Below, one piece after another: positions 53,374 to 63,480 of a DNA stretch of 64,000 nucleotides. The number at the start of each line of letters is the position of its first letter. The stretch's first letter is position 1. Under the pieces are notes generated by a model. The model had not been told where the DNA came from. It ran no database searches and saw only the letters and a program-made list of their open reading frames with translations. Location of the stretch: assembly GCA_035552155.1 (NCBI GenBank), contig DASZLX010000043.1:223789-287788 (forward strand). The letters run 5' to 3'. Source of the DNA: DASXHY01 sp035552155. Its GTDB lineage: Bacteria; Verrucomicrobiota; Verrucomicrobiia; Limisphaerales; DASXHY01. Made by a program: the position numbers and the translations under genes.

Positions 53374-56300
53374 AGACGACTATCACCTTCATTGGCGCGG
53401 GCGCTGGAAGTGGAAAGACATTTCGTGTCACTCAGGAGATTCAATCTCGTTTAGTTTCAGGTTCTTGTCGGCCGAGCGGACTTATCGCAACCACATTTAC
53501 CATTAAGGCGGCCAATGAACTTTCAGAACGGATACGTCAAAACCTTTATCTCACCGGTAATCTGTCGCTGGCGGAACGCCTTAACGAGGCGTCCATCGGA
53601 ACGGTGGACAAGGTCTGCAAAAAAATATTGACTCGTTTTGCATTTGAAGCCGGCATCTCGCCCCAAATTGAAGTGCTAGCCGAAGAGGATGCCAATCTGT
53701 TGTTTATTCAGGCCGTCGAGTTGTCGGTTTCAGTTAAAGAAACAGGTGCACTTCAGGAATTGGCAGATCGGTTGGGGCAAAAAGATTTGCAGACCCGCGC
53801 CTATGCTTGGAAGAGAACCGTACATCAGATCGCAAATCGGGTGCGTGAAAATAACTTTGAGTCGGCAGACGTTTTGGGAATGTCAGAACGTTGTTGGAAA
53901 GAGATGCTCTCGCATTTTCCCGCCGCATCCAAAGACGATTTGGATGCAGAGTTGACCCGAACAATTCGCAGCGCCTTGGAGAAAATCAGCCAGAATGGCG
54001 ACAATACCTCTGGAACTCAGAATTATTGTCGCCTGCTGGAGCAATGTCTTAGTGATTTGAACAACGGACACTTTGCATGGAGTGGATGGGTTAAACTCAC
54101 CAAGGAAAAACCGACCAAAAAAAGCGAGGATTGTGCCGTTCCAGTCATGGCCGCCGCTGCTCATTATGAGATTCATCCGCGACTCCATTCCGATATTCGA
54201 AATTATATCGAACTGGTATTTCAGATTGCAACCCGTTCACTGGCCTCATATCAGGATTTAAAGGCGGAACGGGGATTGGCCGACTTCACCGACCTTGAGC
54301 AACAAACACTCGCTTTGCTTGAGAATAATCCTGAGATAACAGCCACATTAACCACCGAACTGGATTTGGTGGTCGTGGATGAATTTCAAGACACCAGCCC
54401 GCTACAGCTCGCTTTGTTTCTTAAATTGGCGCGATGTGCCAAGGAGGTCATCTGGGTCGGAGATGTGAAACAGGCGATTTATGGTTTTCGAGGGACCGAC
54501 CCCGAGCTAACGGATGCCGTCGTGATGGAGTTAAAAAACCTTGGTGGAGTGGCCGAACCATTGAACAAGTCATATCGGTCAATTCCAAGCCTCGTAAATT
54601 TGACAAACGCCATTTTTGAAGTGCCTTTCAAGCAATCGCTACGGCTGACAGCTTCAGAGGTGGCACTTTCACCTGTCCGAAAATCTTTTGAGCGAGTGCA
54701 GCCAGCCGTTGAGTTTTTTGAAGTGAGCAGCGGCAAAATGAACAAGGGAGGCGGTGCCAAACGAATAGAAAACGGCCCACTGGCCCAAACAGTCGCTTTG
54801 GGGGTCACTAGATTGCTGGATGAGGATTATCAGGTATATGACAAAAATTCGCGTCAATATCGTGCGGCGGAATTCCGTGATGTCGCCGTGTTGTGCCGGA
54901 CCAATGACGACGCTGCCAGAATCGCGGAAGAATTAATGCGGGAAGGTTACACGGTCAGTCTCGCGAAGAGTGGATTGCTCCAAACACCAGAGGCGTTGTT
55001 CGCCATGGCCTGTTTCAAACGCCTCCTCGATCCAAGTGACACACTAGCCACGGCAGAAATCATTGCGTTGGAAGGGAAAATGACCCCGGAGGAGTGGCTG
55101 GAAAATCGCCTTGCCTATATGGAAAAGGCTCGGAAAGAGAATCCAAATTCCCGGGGAGCACGCTGGGGGTTGGAAGAAGGCTTCGTGCATCCGATCGTTA
55201 TGTCATTGGAACAAGCCCGGCCGGCGTTGGACACAGCCTCCGTCTGCGAATTGTTTGACCTGGCATTGATCGCCGGGAACGTCTTTTGCACGGTGACGAG
55301 GTGGGGACCATCTCAAAGCAGAGCCAACCAACGGCGCGCGAATCTGGAAGCATTGCGAGGACTGGCCGCCAAATATGAAGAGGGTTGCGCCACTAACCAC
55401 CGACCGGCGACGACCACCGGCTTTTTAATTTGGTGTGACGATCTCGCCGCGCAGGAGTTGGATGAAAAGGCCGCTGATGAGATTGCTGATGCAATCCACG
55501 TCCTGACCTATCACCGCGCGAAAGGTTTGGAGTGGCCGATTGTCATCTGCACCGATCTGGACAATAAACCAAAATCGCGATTGTGGGACGGGGTAAATGT
55601 TTTAAAGGATGATGCTTCAAAAAGCTTCAGCTTTGCGGAGCCTTTGGAAAATCGCCGGCTGAGTTTTTGGCCCTGGCCCTTTGGCGCACAGGAAAAAGGA
55701 ATTCCAATCGTCGAAAAAATTGAGCAAGGCGAAGTGGGAAAAGAGGCCACGCGTGCGGCCCACGCAGAGGAACTGCGATTACTTTACGTCGGGTTTACCC
55801 GTGCGCGTGATTTGCTGGTTCTTGTAAAGGAAAAAGACCAACCGCACCCGTGGTTGGATTTGCTGGGGGCGAATTGGCTTCGCCCCGGACAGAATCCGTT
55901 GGCGCTGCCGCCCGGCAATACTGTTGCATGTAGGACTCGTGAATTGACGCCACCGGAAGCGGTGCAAAATAGAGTTCCTGACAAGGAGTATCTCTGGTTT
56001 ACGCAACCGTCGAGTCGAACTCCTAAATTGCCGGCGCAAATTATTCCGTCCGCCTGTGCCCCTATGGTCTCCGCCAAGGTGGCGGAAATCCTTTCGTTTG
56101 GATCACCCATCCAAATGTCACATAAATTTGAGGATGACACGGATCTGGGCGACGCACTGCATGCCATCTTTGCAGCTGAGTTTACTCATCCGAATCATCC
56201 CAAAAGAGCCACAACAGCCGAACGAATTCTGAAAGAGTTCGGATGCGAACATTCCGTCTGGCTGGAAGACGTATTGCGCGCAGTCGATGTGTTTCGCGAA

Positions 56301-56597
56301 GACTTAGAGAAAAAATTTAAACCGAAACAGATATTGGTAGAAGTTCCCTTCTCTTTTCGAAACCCAGCCGGGCAGTTAATAGCAGGATTCATCGATCTGC
56401 TCGTGCAAGTAACAGATGGTTGGTTAGTCATCGACTACAAATCATTTCAAGGTCAGAAAGCGGATTGGGAAGCAAAGGCTTTGGGTTATTCTGGCCAATT
56501 GGATTGCTACCGACAAGCTATGTTTGCCATGAACATGAAAGCAGAGTCGCTTTGGATTTATTTCGTTTTGGGAGGCGCCTTGATACGTGTGGAGTGA
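53370..56597 (+). CDS. AddA/UvrD-like helicase with C-terminal nuclease
   Basis: 1075 aa from the GTG at 53370, which overlaps the AddB-like stop; this gives TFIGAGAGSGKTFRVTQEI as the N-terminus. SF1 motifs: Walker A GAGSGKT, motif II VVVDEFQDTSPLQL, motif III GDVKQAIYGFRG, motif IV region LNKSYRS, motif V LTYHRAKGLEWPIVIC and motif VI LLYVGFTRARDLL. The C-terminal RecB-like nuclease has GDALHAIFAAEF, AGFIDLLVQ, WLVIDYKSF and GQLDCYRQAM. This is a complete AddA architecture. Together with the AddB-like protein it would degrade DNA ends. Its adjacency to Cas12b may be linked to spacer acquisition or be chance. Confidence 0.9.
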   Translation: MKTTITFIGAGAGSGKTFRVTQEIQSRLVSGSCRPSGLIATTFTIKAANELSERIRQNLYLTGNLSLAERLNEASIGTVDKVCKKILTRFAFEAGISPQIEVLAEEDANLLFIQAVELSVSVKETGALQELADRLGQKDLQTRAYAWKRTVHQIANRVRENNFESADVLGMSERCWKEMLSHFPAASKDDLDAELTRTIRSALEKISQNGDNTSGTQNYCRLLEQCLSDLNNGHFAWSGWVKLTKEKPTKKSEDCAVPVMAAAAHYEIHPRLHSDIRNYIELVFQIATRSLASYQDLKAERGLADFTDLEQQTLALLENNPEITATLTTELDLVVVDEFQDTSPLQLALFLKLARCAKEVIWVGDVKQAIYGFRGTDPELTDAVVMELKNLGGVAEPLNKSYRSIPSLVNLTNAIFEVPFKQSLRLTASEVALSPVRKSFERVQPAVEFFEVSSGKMNKGGGAKRIENGPLAQTVALGVTRLLDEDYQVYDKNSRQYRAAEFRDVAVLCRTNDDAARIAEELMREGYTVSLAKSGLLQTPEALFAMACFKRLLDPSDTLATAEIIALEGKMTPEEWLENRLAYMEKARKENPNSRGARWGLEEGFVHPIVMSLEQARPALDTASVCELFDLALIAGNVFCTVTRWGPSQSRANQRRANLEALRGLAAKYEEGCATNHRPATTTGFLIWCDDLAAQELDEKAADEIADAIHVLTYHRAKGLEWPIVICTDLDNKPKSRLWDGVNVLKDDASKSFSFAEPLENRRLSFWPWPFGAQEKGIPIVEKIEQGEVGKEATRAAHAEELRLLYVGFTRARDLLVLVKEKDQPHPWLDLLGANWLRPGQNPLALPPGNTVACRTRELTPPEAVQNRVPDKEYLWFTQPSSRTPKLPAQIIPSACAPMVSAKVAEILSFGSPIQMSHKFEDDTDLGDALHAIFAAEFTHPNHPKRATTAERILKEFGCEHSVWLEDVLRAVDVFREDLEKKFKPKQILVEVPFSFRNPAGQLIAGFIDLLVQVTDGWLVIDYKSFQGQKADWEAKALGYSGQLDCYRQAMFAMNMKAESLWIYFVLGGALIRVE

Positions 56598-56601
56598 ATG
56601 A

Positions 56602-56793
56602 ATGAGCCTAGAAATCCAATACAAAGAATCAATTGGGGAAAAAAGTTGCTATGCCTGTTTGAACCGCATTTCAAATATCGAAAAATGGATTGTAACGACG
56701 GAAGCGAAAGTTCCACCGAATATCATTACCGCCTCCGCGATCGTAAGACCGGGCCTTTCCAATGGCGGAAGAAAGGGCGTCGTTGGCCAGTAG
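56602..56793 (+). CDS. Possible small protein before cas12b, 63 aa
   Basis: The ATG lies 4 bp after the AddA-like stop. The peptide MSLEIQYKESIGEKSCYACL ends at KGVVGQ. A second start at 56598 in another frame gives a 70-residue peptide, and nothing decides between them. No family is recognised. The 208 bp that follow up to cas12b contain no gene and should hold the cas promoter. Confidence 0.3.
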   Translation: MSLEIQYKESIGEKSCYACLNRISNIEKWIVTTEAKVPPNIITASAIVRPGLSNGGRKGVVGQ

Positions 56794-57001
56794 CCGGTAA
56801 GAGAATATAAGTATTGAATGCTGAGGGCAAGCGCATTCCACCAATATCATTAGATGTAATTTGTGTTGACCGCCATAAAACGAAAGAACATGATCCCTAT
56901 CCGGCTTGGGAAAAAGCTGGAAGTTAAACCTTTCAGGTTCATGAGCCTGGATGCCAATACTTCCCCAAGCCGTTTTTAATATCGCAAGGGATTTACAATA
57001 T

Positions 57002-60000
57002 ATGAATCGCATCTATCAGGGCAGGGTAATTGCAGTTGAACTACCCGACGGAAAAGACGAACTTGGCAATTATAAATGGAAGAAACTGGATGAATGGCAA
57101 ACTGCGATTTGGAATCACCACGAACTATTTCAAGACGCGATAAACTACTACATTCTGGCGCTGGCGTCATTGGCTGATCCGCAATTTGCGACAATGCGTT
57201 TGATCAAAGACCTTCGAGCACGCGTGAGCGCCGCGTGGATCGCGTTTCCTCGACCGGTTGAAGATGCTCGCAGCCTTGGGCAATCTGTTGCGAACTGGTT
57301 GGGGCTTGCCGGCAATGCATTGCCTGAAGAGGCGTTCGACGCGGTTTTAAAGGGGAATGAGGCGACGCCACAGGTGCGTGCACTGGCCTTGGCTTTGCTT
57401 TTGGACCGCTGCGGCGGGGAATCCGCAATTCAACAAGGAGGGAGGGGGTATTTGCCGCGTTTTTGCGACTCCAAAGCGAAACCAACTTATGATTTTAGTG
57501 CTGTTTCCCAAGCGGCAGGAGTTGGAAAAGATCGGCTGTCGCAGATTCTCCATGGACAGGCTCAAGAAAATGAACTCGCGGAAATCGCCAACGAAATAGA
57601 CTTGTCATGGACAGTTAAACTTCAACCCGGGGAATTCTTTACACCAGAAGAATCATCAGCCCGCCTGATTGAAGCAATCGAGCATGTTCGCGGCCTATTG
57701 CGCGATTCAACTTTGGTGCGTCTGAAAGAAGTTGCGACCCAATTCCCAGATTTCGATGAACAGTTAAACTCTTTTAAAAAGAGCATTACAGACGATTTGC
57801 AAAAGTTTATGATACCGCGAAACCGGAAAGCAAGCAAGGATCTGACGTTTGCTACGCTCGCATTCAAGTTTTTTCCATGCTCACTCACAGGAAAAGTTTT
57901 GTCGCTATTCATAAAAAAGCCTAAGGCAGGCCCTGCGGAAAAACCGAAGAACAATGTGGATTTTGGCAGTTGCGGCGATGACCCGATTAAATTGGCGCGA
58001 GGCAATCGAGGATTTGTTTTCCGCGCATTTACTGCGCTGCCCGCATGGAATCCGACATCGCCAGGAGATCCAATTTGGAAGGAGTTTGACATAGCGGCAT
58101 TCAAGGAGGCGTTGAAGTCGCTGAACCAGTTTAACCAGGAAACGCAGGAACGAATCGACAATGAGAATAATCTTCGCGGCCAGCTCGCCATTTTGATGGG
58201 CAGCGAAATCAAAGGATGGAAACCGCGCAAAACAGAAACAAACGAGGATGAATCGATTCCGGAGCCGTTGGAACCCGAACTGTTTCAGCTTGCTCGCGAA
58301 CTCGAGATCGATTTGACCCAGGAGCTGGCGGACACTGTCGTTGGAAGTGAAAGCTTGGCAGAATTTGGTGAAGCCTCTTATAAATATCGCGAAGGAGAAT
58401 GGCTACTGTCGTCGGCCTCTTTGCGCGGCTACAGGGATATTGCTGAAGAATGGAATAATCTTCACCTCAAGCGTGGCGCAACTCTGAGTTCGGATGACCT
58501 CGAGAACGTTGTTAAAAAGCACCAGCGTGATGACAAAAACAAGAAGTCGATCGGTTCGGTTCCCCTGTTTCTAAAGTTGTGCGAGAAGAAATATTGGCCG
58601 CTTTGGTTACTGGGAGATGCGGGCGATGGTGAATTTGCTTCGGAGAATTTGTTTTTGGAGTCCATGGTTTTATTTCACTCCAAAATCCGTGATTTCGAAC
58701 GGTCACTAGAACCAATCAATCTAACGCCGGCAGAACCAAAGCACTCACGGCGCCTCTACATGTTTTCAGATCTCACTGATAAAACAGCCAAAGTGATATT
58801 TGGAAAAACAGATGAAAGGTTCATTGTTGAATGTGCTATTGCCGTGCGGGCCGGGGACAAAAGCGTAAAGGAACAAAGGGTGCGCCTGTTTTACTCTGCC
58901 AAACGACTCCTGCGAGATGAACTCCAGGGAGGCGTGGAGTCTCGATGGTTGCAACCGATGACGCGTGCTCTCGGCCTTACAATTCCTCAAAGCGCAAGTG
59001 TGGAGATGTTTGAGTCAGCCGTAAGTCTGATGCCGGATGTCGTTCCATCAGAAGAGAGGTCGAAAACGGAGTGGCGTTTTCTTCTGAATTTTCCAGTGAC
59101 GCTTGATCCAGTATGGATTCACTCGGGTTTGGGAAAAGCCGCGATGTGGAAAGGCCAATTCAACGGAACGCGTGAAAAGAGCCTGCATCTTCATTGGCCG
59201 GGGACTATTAAAGAGAAAGCGAATGCAGTGCCCTGGTGGGAAAACAAGCAGAATATTGAGAAGGGCTTTTCATGCCTTTCGGTTGATCTTGGACAGCGAA
59301 CCGCTGGTGCGGGGGCTTTGCTGCGCGTTACGTGTTGGGACCCTAGGAAGGGAGAAACAGGCACCAAACGACCGGTCAGAGAAGTGGGATTTGATGGGGA
59401 ACGCGCCTGGTTTGCTGAAGTCTTTTCAACAGGAATTTTCCGACTGCCGGGCGAAGATCAAAAGGTTTTGGGTTTAAACGGTGATCGGGAAGTGGAGCGC
59501 TCAGGAAAATCCGGACGTAACGCGCTAGAATCTGAATGGAAGAACGGGAAGGAACTAGCTCGCGCCCTTTTCGCAGAAAATCCGGAGAATTGGTTGGGAA
59601 AGAGCTTTGAAGAAAAATCATTCCCAGAACAGAACGATGCGCTGATCGCATTGGCGAATCGCCGCCTCAGCCGGCTGAATACCTTTCATCGCTGGTCTTG
59701 TTTCAATCCCGACCGCCCTGAGGTGGCAGCGCGTCGCTCAGGCCTGATAAAGAAACTTGGTGAGGAACTCGAACATTGGGAAGACGCCGAGGTGCAGACT
59801 TGGAAAAAATCGATTAAGAAGGGAGATTTTGAGGCATTCCGACTGGCAGCCGGAGAAGCTTTTCGTTCACTTAGGTTGAAATTAGAGGAACATCTCCTCA
59901 CACTTGCAAACCGAGTTGCGCCGCTCCGAGATCGATCTTGGCTGTGGGATCGAACTAAAAAGAATGCCGATCAGGGCCTATATGGTGAGTTGTTGGATTC

Positions 60001-61264
60001 CGGCAACCAACTCACGGACAAATCAGCATGGCTTCGTGGTCAGCGAGGGCTTTCACTTGCGCGAATCGAACAGTTAGAAAATCTTCGCCGTTTGTTCCTT
60101 CGGTATAATCGGTCATTTGATCGTGAGGCAGGCACGCCTGCAAAATTTGGTCGCGAAGACCGGGGGCGTAAGTCGGGTGAGCCTTGCTTATCATTGCTCG
60201 AAAAAATAGAGCGGATGAAAAAGCAGCGTGTCAACCAGACGGCACACCTTATATTAGCCGAAGCCTTGGGTATTCGGCTGCGAAAGCATCAAATCGATGA
60301 ACAGGAACGCCAAGCAAAAGATGTTCACGGTGAATATGAAAAAATTCCGGGACGGGCACCAGTTGATTTCATCGTCATTGAAAATCTTGATCGCTATCTC
60401 ACATCTCAGGGCCGGTCTCCGTCTGAGAATTCTCGTCTCATGAAATGGGCGCATAGGGCAGTGCGGGATAAAATTAAGATGTTGGCAGAGGAGCCGTTTG
60501 GAATTCCTGTTGTGGAAGCACCTGCCGCCTATTCCTCTCGCTTCTGCGCAGTGAGCGGCGTGGCCGGGGCGCGGTGTGAAGAGCGAACCGCGTTGGATCC
60601 ATATGCGAAGGAATCATTGGAGAAGTGGGCCAATCGCCCGCGAAAACCAGGTCAGCCGGATCCGAAAGTTTTTACAGTTTTGCTAAATCAGTTCGAACAA
60701 TTGGAAAAACTGAATCAGCAACTGAAAATGGGGAGAATCGGCAATGAGGGGAAAAGCAATTCGCTCCATACTCTTTTTGTTCCGAAACAAGGTGGACCGC
60801 TCTTTCTTTCATTAGAAGAACTGGGAGCAAAAGGGAGAGCGCCTAAACAAGCCGATATCAATGCTGCCATCAATATTGGCCTGCGGTCTATTGCCGGTCC
60901 CACTGCTTTGGATATTTTGCATAAAATTAGGGCCGAGAAAGAGGGTAGTAGTTTTAGGCCAACGATTAAGAACGCTCGAGAAAAAGTGGCTTTTAATTCG
61001 AAATCACTCATTTCTTTAAAGGGCAAAGCATCCGACAAGCTTTCAAAAGCCCGCAGTCCAAATTTCTTTTTCGATGCGAGGGCCTTCGGTTGTTTTGATT
61101 CAGCCACCTTGAAACTGGCGGATCGAGATATTTCGTTGGTGTCTGGGGTTGGACTTTGGTCCACGGTAAATCAAATCTTTCCGGGCCATCTTGCGAAACT
61201 CAACGAACGGCGACTGACTGCCTGGCAAAAAATGGCCTCCAATCAGGATAACGTTCTAATGTGA
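57002..61264 (+). CDS. cas12b: Type V-B CRISPR effector Cas12b (C2c1), long form
   Basis: 1420 aa from the ATG at 57002 (MNRIYQGRVIAVELPDG); an ATG at 56951 adds 17 residues that do not fit the family. Cas12b is a crRNA/tracrRNA-guided DNA endonuclease. The RuvC triad is intact: D762 in LSVDLGQRTAG, E1127 in FIVIENLDRYLTS, D1285 in QADINAAINIG. Conserved regions include HHELFQDAINYYILAL, SRRLYMFSDLTDKT, LFYSAKRLLRDEL, NSRLMKWAHRAV and APAAYSSRFCAV. It is longer than the 1129-aa Alicyclobacillus enzyme and closer in style, from memory, to the Opitutaceae form. It is followed after 7 bp by cas4-cas1. Confidence 0.93.
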   Translation: MNRIYQGRVIAVELPDGKDELGNYKWKKLDEWQTAIWNHHELFQDAINYYILALASLADPQFATMRLIKDLRARVSAAWIAFPRPVEDARSLGQSVANWLGLAGNALPEEAFDAVLKGNEATPQVRALALALLLDRCGGESAIQQGGRGYLPRFCDSKAKPTYDFSAVSQAAGVGKDRLSQILHGQAQENELAEIANEIDLSWTVKLQPGEFFTPEESSARLIEAIEHVRGLLRDSTLVRLKEVATQFPDFDEQLNSFKKSITDDLQKFMIPRNRKASKDLTFATLAFKFFPCSLTGKVLSLFIKKPKAGPAEKPKNNVDFGSCGDDPIKLARGNRGFVFRAFTALPAWNPTSPGDPIWKEFDIAAFKEALKSLNQFNQETQERIDNENNLRGQLAILMGSEIKGWKPRKTETNEDESIPEPLEPELFQLARELEIDLTQELADTVVGSESLAEFGEASYKYREGEWLLSSASLRGYRDIAEEWNNLHLKRGATLSSDDLENVVKKHQRDDKNKKSIGSVPLFLKLCEKKYWPLWLLGDAGDGEFASENLFLESMVLFHSKIRDFERSLEPINLTPAEPKHSRRLYMFSDLTDKTAKVIFGKTDERFIVECAIAVRAGDKSVKEQRVRLFYSAKRLLRDELQGGVESRWLQPMTRALGLTIPQSASVEMFESAVSLMPDVVPSEERSKTEWRFLLNFPVTLDPVWIHSGLGKAAMWKGQFNGTREKSLHLHWPGTIKEKANAVPWWENKQNIEKGFSCLSVDLGQRTAGAGALLRVTCWDPRKGETGTKRPVREVGFDGERAWFAEVFSTGIFRLPGEDQKVLGLNGDREVERSGKSGRNALESEWKNGKELARALFAENPENWLGKSFEEKSFPEQNDALIALANRRLSRLNTFHRWSCFNPDRPEVAARRSGLIKKLGEELEHWEDAEVQTWKKSIKKGDFEAFRLAAGEAFRSLRLKLEEHLLTLANRVAPLRDRSWLWDRTKKNADQGLYGELLDSGNQLTDKSAWLRGQRGLSLARIEQLENLRRLFLRYNRSFDREAGTPAKFGREDRGRKSGEPCLSLLEKIERMKKQRVNQTAHLILAEALGIRLRKHQIDEQERQAKDVHGEYEKIPGRAPVDFIVIENLDRYLTSQGRSPSENSRLMKWAHRAVRDKIKMLAEEPFGIPVVEAPAAYSSRFCAVSGVAGARCEERTALDPYAKESLEKWANRPRKPGQPDPKVFTVLLNQFEQLEKLNQQLKMGRIGNEGKSNSLHTLFVPKQGGPLFLSLEELGAKGRAPKQADINAAINIGLRSIAGPTALDILHKIRAEKEGSSFRPTIKNAREKVAFNSKSLISLKGKASDKLSKARSPNFFFDARAFGCFDSATLKLADRDISLVSGVGLWSTVNQIFPGHLAKLNERRLTAWQKMASNQDNVLM

Positions 61265-61271
61265 AAATATT

Positions 61272-63077
61272 GTGAGCGACGCACCCGTTCAAACCCAAGG
61301 CGGACCGGAATCACAACCGCTGCTGCCGGTGCGTCGGCTTCACAATTTCATTTATTGCCCGCGGCTGTTTTATTTCCAGTGGGTCGAGAATATTTTTCAG
61401 GAGAATGCCGATACAGTGGCGGGTTCTCACTTGCATCGGAATGTCGATAAGCCATCTAAGATTGCCGACTCCAAGGATCTCGATCTTCCCGAAGGCGCGA
61501 AACTTCGCAGCTTACAACTTCAAAGCGAAACGCTCGGACTTATTGGCGTGGTGGACATTATCGAGGGTACGGCGGATGGCGCGGAAATCATCGATTATAA
61601 AAAAGGTTCCGCGCGTCGCGATTCAGAAGGGGATCGCGTGGCTAAGGAACCGGACGCCATGCAGGTCGCCGCTCACGCGATGTTGCTGAAAGAGAACGGA
61701 ATCAACGCCGTTCGTGGAGCGATTTATTACGCGGCTGACAAGCGTCGCGTGCCGGTGGAATTCAGCGAGGGATTATTTTCCAAAGTTCGCAAAGCCATTG
61801 AGGAAGCGAGGGCGGTGGCTGCCAGTGGCCAGTGTCCGCCACCGTTAAGAAATGACGCGCGGTGCCTGTACTGTTCAGCGTATCCGATTTGTCTGCCGAA
61901 TGAATCTCTTTGGTGGTCCAAACGCCGCAAAGAAACTGACGGGCAAGGGCAACTTCATTTTGGTTTCTCAGGGCAAACGAGTGATCATGTTCGCGATAAA
62001 ATTCTTGAGGCCCTGGAATTTGCGGCGGAGTCCGGTCAGAAAGAAGCCCCGACATTGGAACCACCGCGGCCGGGAGGAGATGATAGCGAAGTGTTGGTGG
62101 TGCAGACTCCTGGAGCGCAAATCGGACAGCGCGGCGATCAATTGATTGTCAGCCTGAAGGGTGAAGATGTGCGGAAGATACCGGGGCAACAAGTTCGAGC
62201 AATATATTGCTACGGCGCAGTGCAGGTGACGGCGCAAGCGGTCGAGACCTGTCTGGAGCTTGGGATTGATGTCTCTTACTTCTCACCAGCCGGACGTTTT
62301 TTGGGTTTGTTACGCGGGCTTCCAGTGACGGGTGTCGATGCTAGGCGTGGACAATATCGGTTGTTTGAGTTGCCAGGCGTGCGACTACAACTCGCTCGCG
62401 AAGTCATCCGTGCAAAAATTCATAATCAGCGTGTCATGCTCATGCGCAACGGTGACGTGCCCGACCGCGTGGCGCAGCTCATGGCAGGCTTTCGGGATGC
62501 AACTGAATCGGCGCGTGATTTGACTGCACTTATGGGGGTCGAAGGCAGTGCGGCCGCGCTCTACTTCGAACAATTTGAATCCATGCTCAAACAGCGCGAC
62601 GATTGGAAGTTTGACTGGCGCGGGCGCAATCGTCGTCCGCCCCGCGATCCGGTAAACGCGTTGCTTTCCCTCGGCTATTCGATGTTATCAAAAGAACTGA
62701 CGGGAGTGTGTCATTCAGTTGGACTCGATCCGTTCCTCGGTTTCATGCATCAGCCGCGCTATGGACGCCCGGCGTTGGCATTGGACTTGATGGAGGAATT
62801 CCGCCCTTTGATTGCAGACAGCGTTGCCATTAGTCTTATCAATCGAGGCGAGCTTGGCCCGGAAGATTTCATGCGCAATGCGAATGGAACGTTTCTCACT
62901 GACCATGGCCGAAAACCATTTTGGGAAGCTTGGTTTCGTCGGCTGGACACCGAGGTCAGCCACCCGGAATTCAGTTACAAGATGGCGTATCGGCGGATGC
63001 TTGAAGTTCAGGGCCGGCAATTGTGGAGATTTGTTCGCGGTGAAGCATTGACGTATCACGGATTTGTTACGCGATGA
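61272..63077 (+). CDS. cas4-cas1: Cas4-Cas1 fusion, CRISPR adaptation protein
   Basis: 601 aa from a GTG. The Cas4 half (about 1-215) has C29 in FIYCPRLFYFQW, VDIIEGT and EIIDYKKGS as nuclease core, QVAAHAMLL, and C198, C201 and C207 in RCLYCSAYPIC for the iron-sulphur cluster. The Cas1 half (about 275-601) has E424 in MGVEGSAAALYF, H493 in GFMHQPRYG and D505 in LALDLMEEF. Cas4 trims pre-spacers with PAM choice and Cas1 integrates them. The fusion is a known feature of type V-B and of type I-G (formerly I-U) loci. It overlaps cas2 by 4 bp. Confidence 0.96.
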   Translation: MSDAPVQTQGGPESQPLLPVRRLHNFIYCPRLFYFQWVENIFQENADTVAGSHLHRNVDKPSKIADSKDLDLPEGAKLRSLQLQSETLGLIGVVDIIEGTADGAEIIDYKKGSARRDSEGDRVAKEPDAMQVAAHAMLLKENGINAVRGAIYYAADKRRVPVEFSEGLFSKVRKAIEEARAVAASGQCPPPLRNDARCLYCSAYPICLPNESLWWSKRRKETDGQGQLHFGFSGQTSDHVRDKILEALEFAAESGQKEAPTLEPPRPGGDDSEVLVVQTPGAQIGQRGDQLIVSLKGEDVRKIPGQQVRAIYCYGAVQVTAQAVETCLELGIDVSYFSPAGRFLGLLRGLPVTGVDARRGQYRLFELPGVRLQLAREVIRAKIHNQRVMLMRNGDVPDRVAQLMAGFRDATESARDLTALMGVEGSAAALYFEQFESMLKQRDDWKFDWRGRNRRPPRDPVNALLSLGYSMLSKELTGVCHSVGLDPFLGFMHQPRYGRPALALDLMEEFRPLIADSVAISLINRGELGPEDFMRNANGTFLTDHGRKPFWEAWFRRLDTEVSHPEFSYKMAYRRMLEVQGRQLWRFVRGEALTYHGFVTR

Positions 63078-63364
63078 GCCGAATTCGCTATCTCGTCAGT
63101 TACGATATCAGTAATCCCAAACGGTTGCGAAAGGTAGCGCGTTCTCTCGAAGGTTTCGGCGTGCGACTTCAGTATTCTGTGTTTGAATGCCCATTGGACG
63201 ATATACGGTTGGCAAAACTTAAAGCAGAGCTACAGGCCCTGGTGAATCACGACGAAGACCAAATTTTGTTTGTTTCACTTGGCCCAAGCGCCAGTGATGC
63301 CACGCTGGTTATTGAGGCAATGGGGCTGCCTTACGAAGTGCGCTCGCGCGTGACGATCATTTGA
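63074..63364 (+). CDS. cas2: CRISPR-associated Cas2
   Basis: 96 aa. The N-terminal strand RIRYLVSYDISNPKRLRKVA carries the conserved Asp of YDI, followed by GVRLQYSVFECPLDD and the final DQILFVSLGPSASDATLVI. Cas2 dimers bridge two Cas1 dimers during spacer integration. It starts inside the cas1 stop and ends about 310 bp before the array. Full length for the family. Confidence 0.96.
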   Translation: MSRIRYLVSYDISNPKRLRKVARSLEGFGVRLQYSVFECPLDDIRLAKLKAELQALVNHDEDQILFVSLGPSASDATLVIEAMGLPYEVRSRVTII

Positions 63365-63425
63365 TTTTCGACTTGTAGAAACGATTAGAAAGTATTGGAA
63401 TGCTTGCGGCCACGGCCACCGACCA

Positions 63426-63480
63426 TTAACCCTCCGCCATTGGGTTAACACGCTTGTTCCTTGAAATCGCGACGACTGCG
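63426..63480 (+). ncRNA. Candidate tracrRNA core (hairpin plus anti-repeat)
   Basis: AATCGCGACGACTGCG at 63465-63480 is perfectly complementary to positions 3-18 of the 36-bp repeat. Just upstream is a hairpin TTAACCC/GGGTTAA (63426-63448) whose loop contains CCGCC, complementary to the repeat end GGCGG. Known Cas12b tracrRNAs have a hairpin followed by an anti-repeat near the 3' end, and the cas2-array gap is a usual place. True ends were not determined. In better-known V-B systems the anti-repeat pairs mainly with the 3' half of the repeat, so the pairing scheme here may differ. Confidence 0.6.

Noticed and set aside
57002..61264. Cas12c or another type V subtype
   Set aside because: The N-terminal NRIYQGRV/HHELFQDAINYY region, the C-terminal motifs, the Cas4-Cas1 fusion and the repeat ending all point to V-B.
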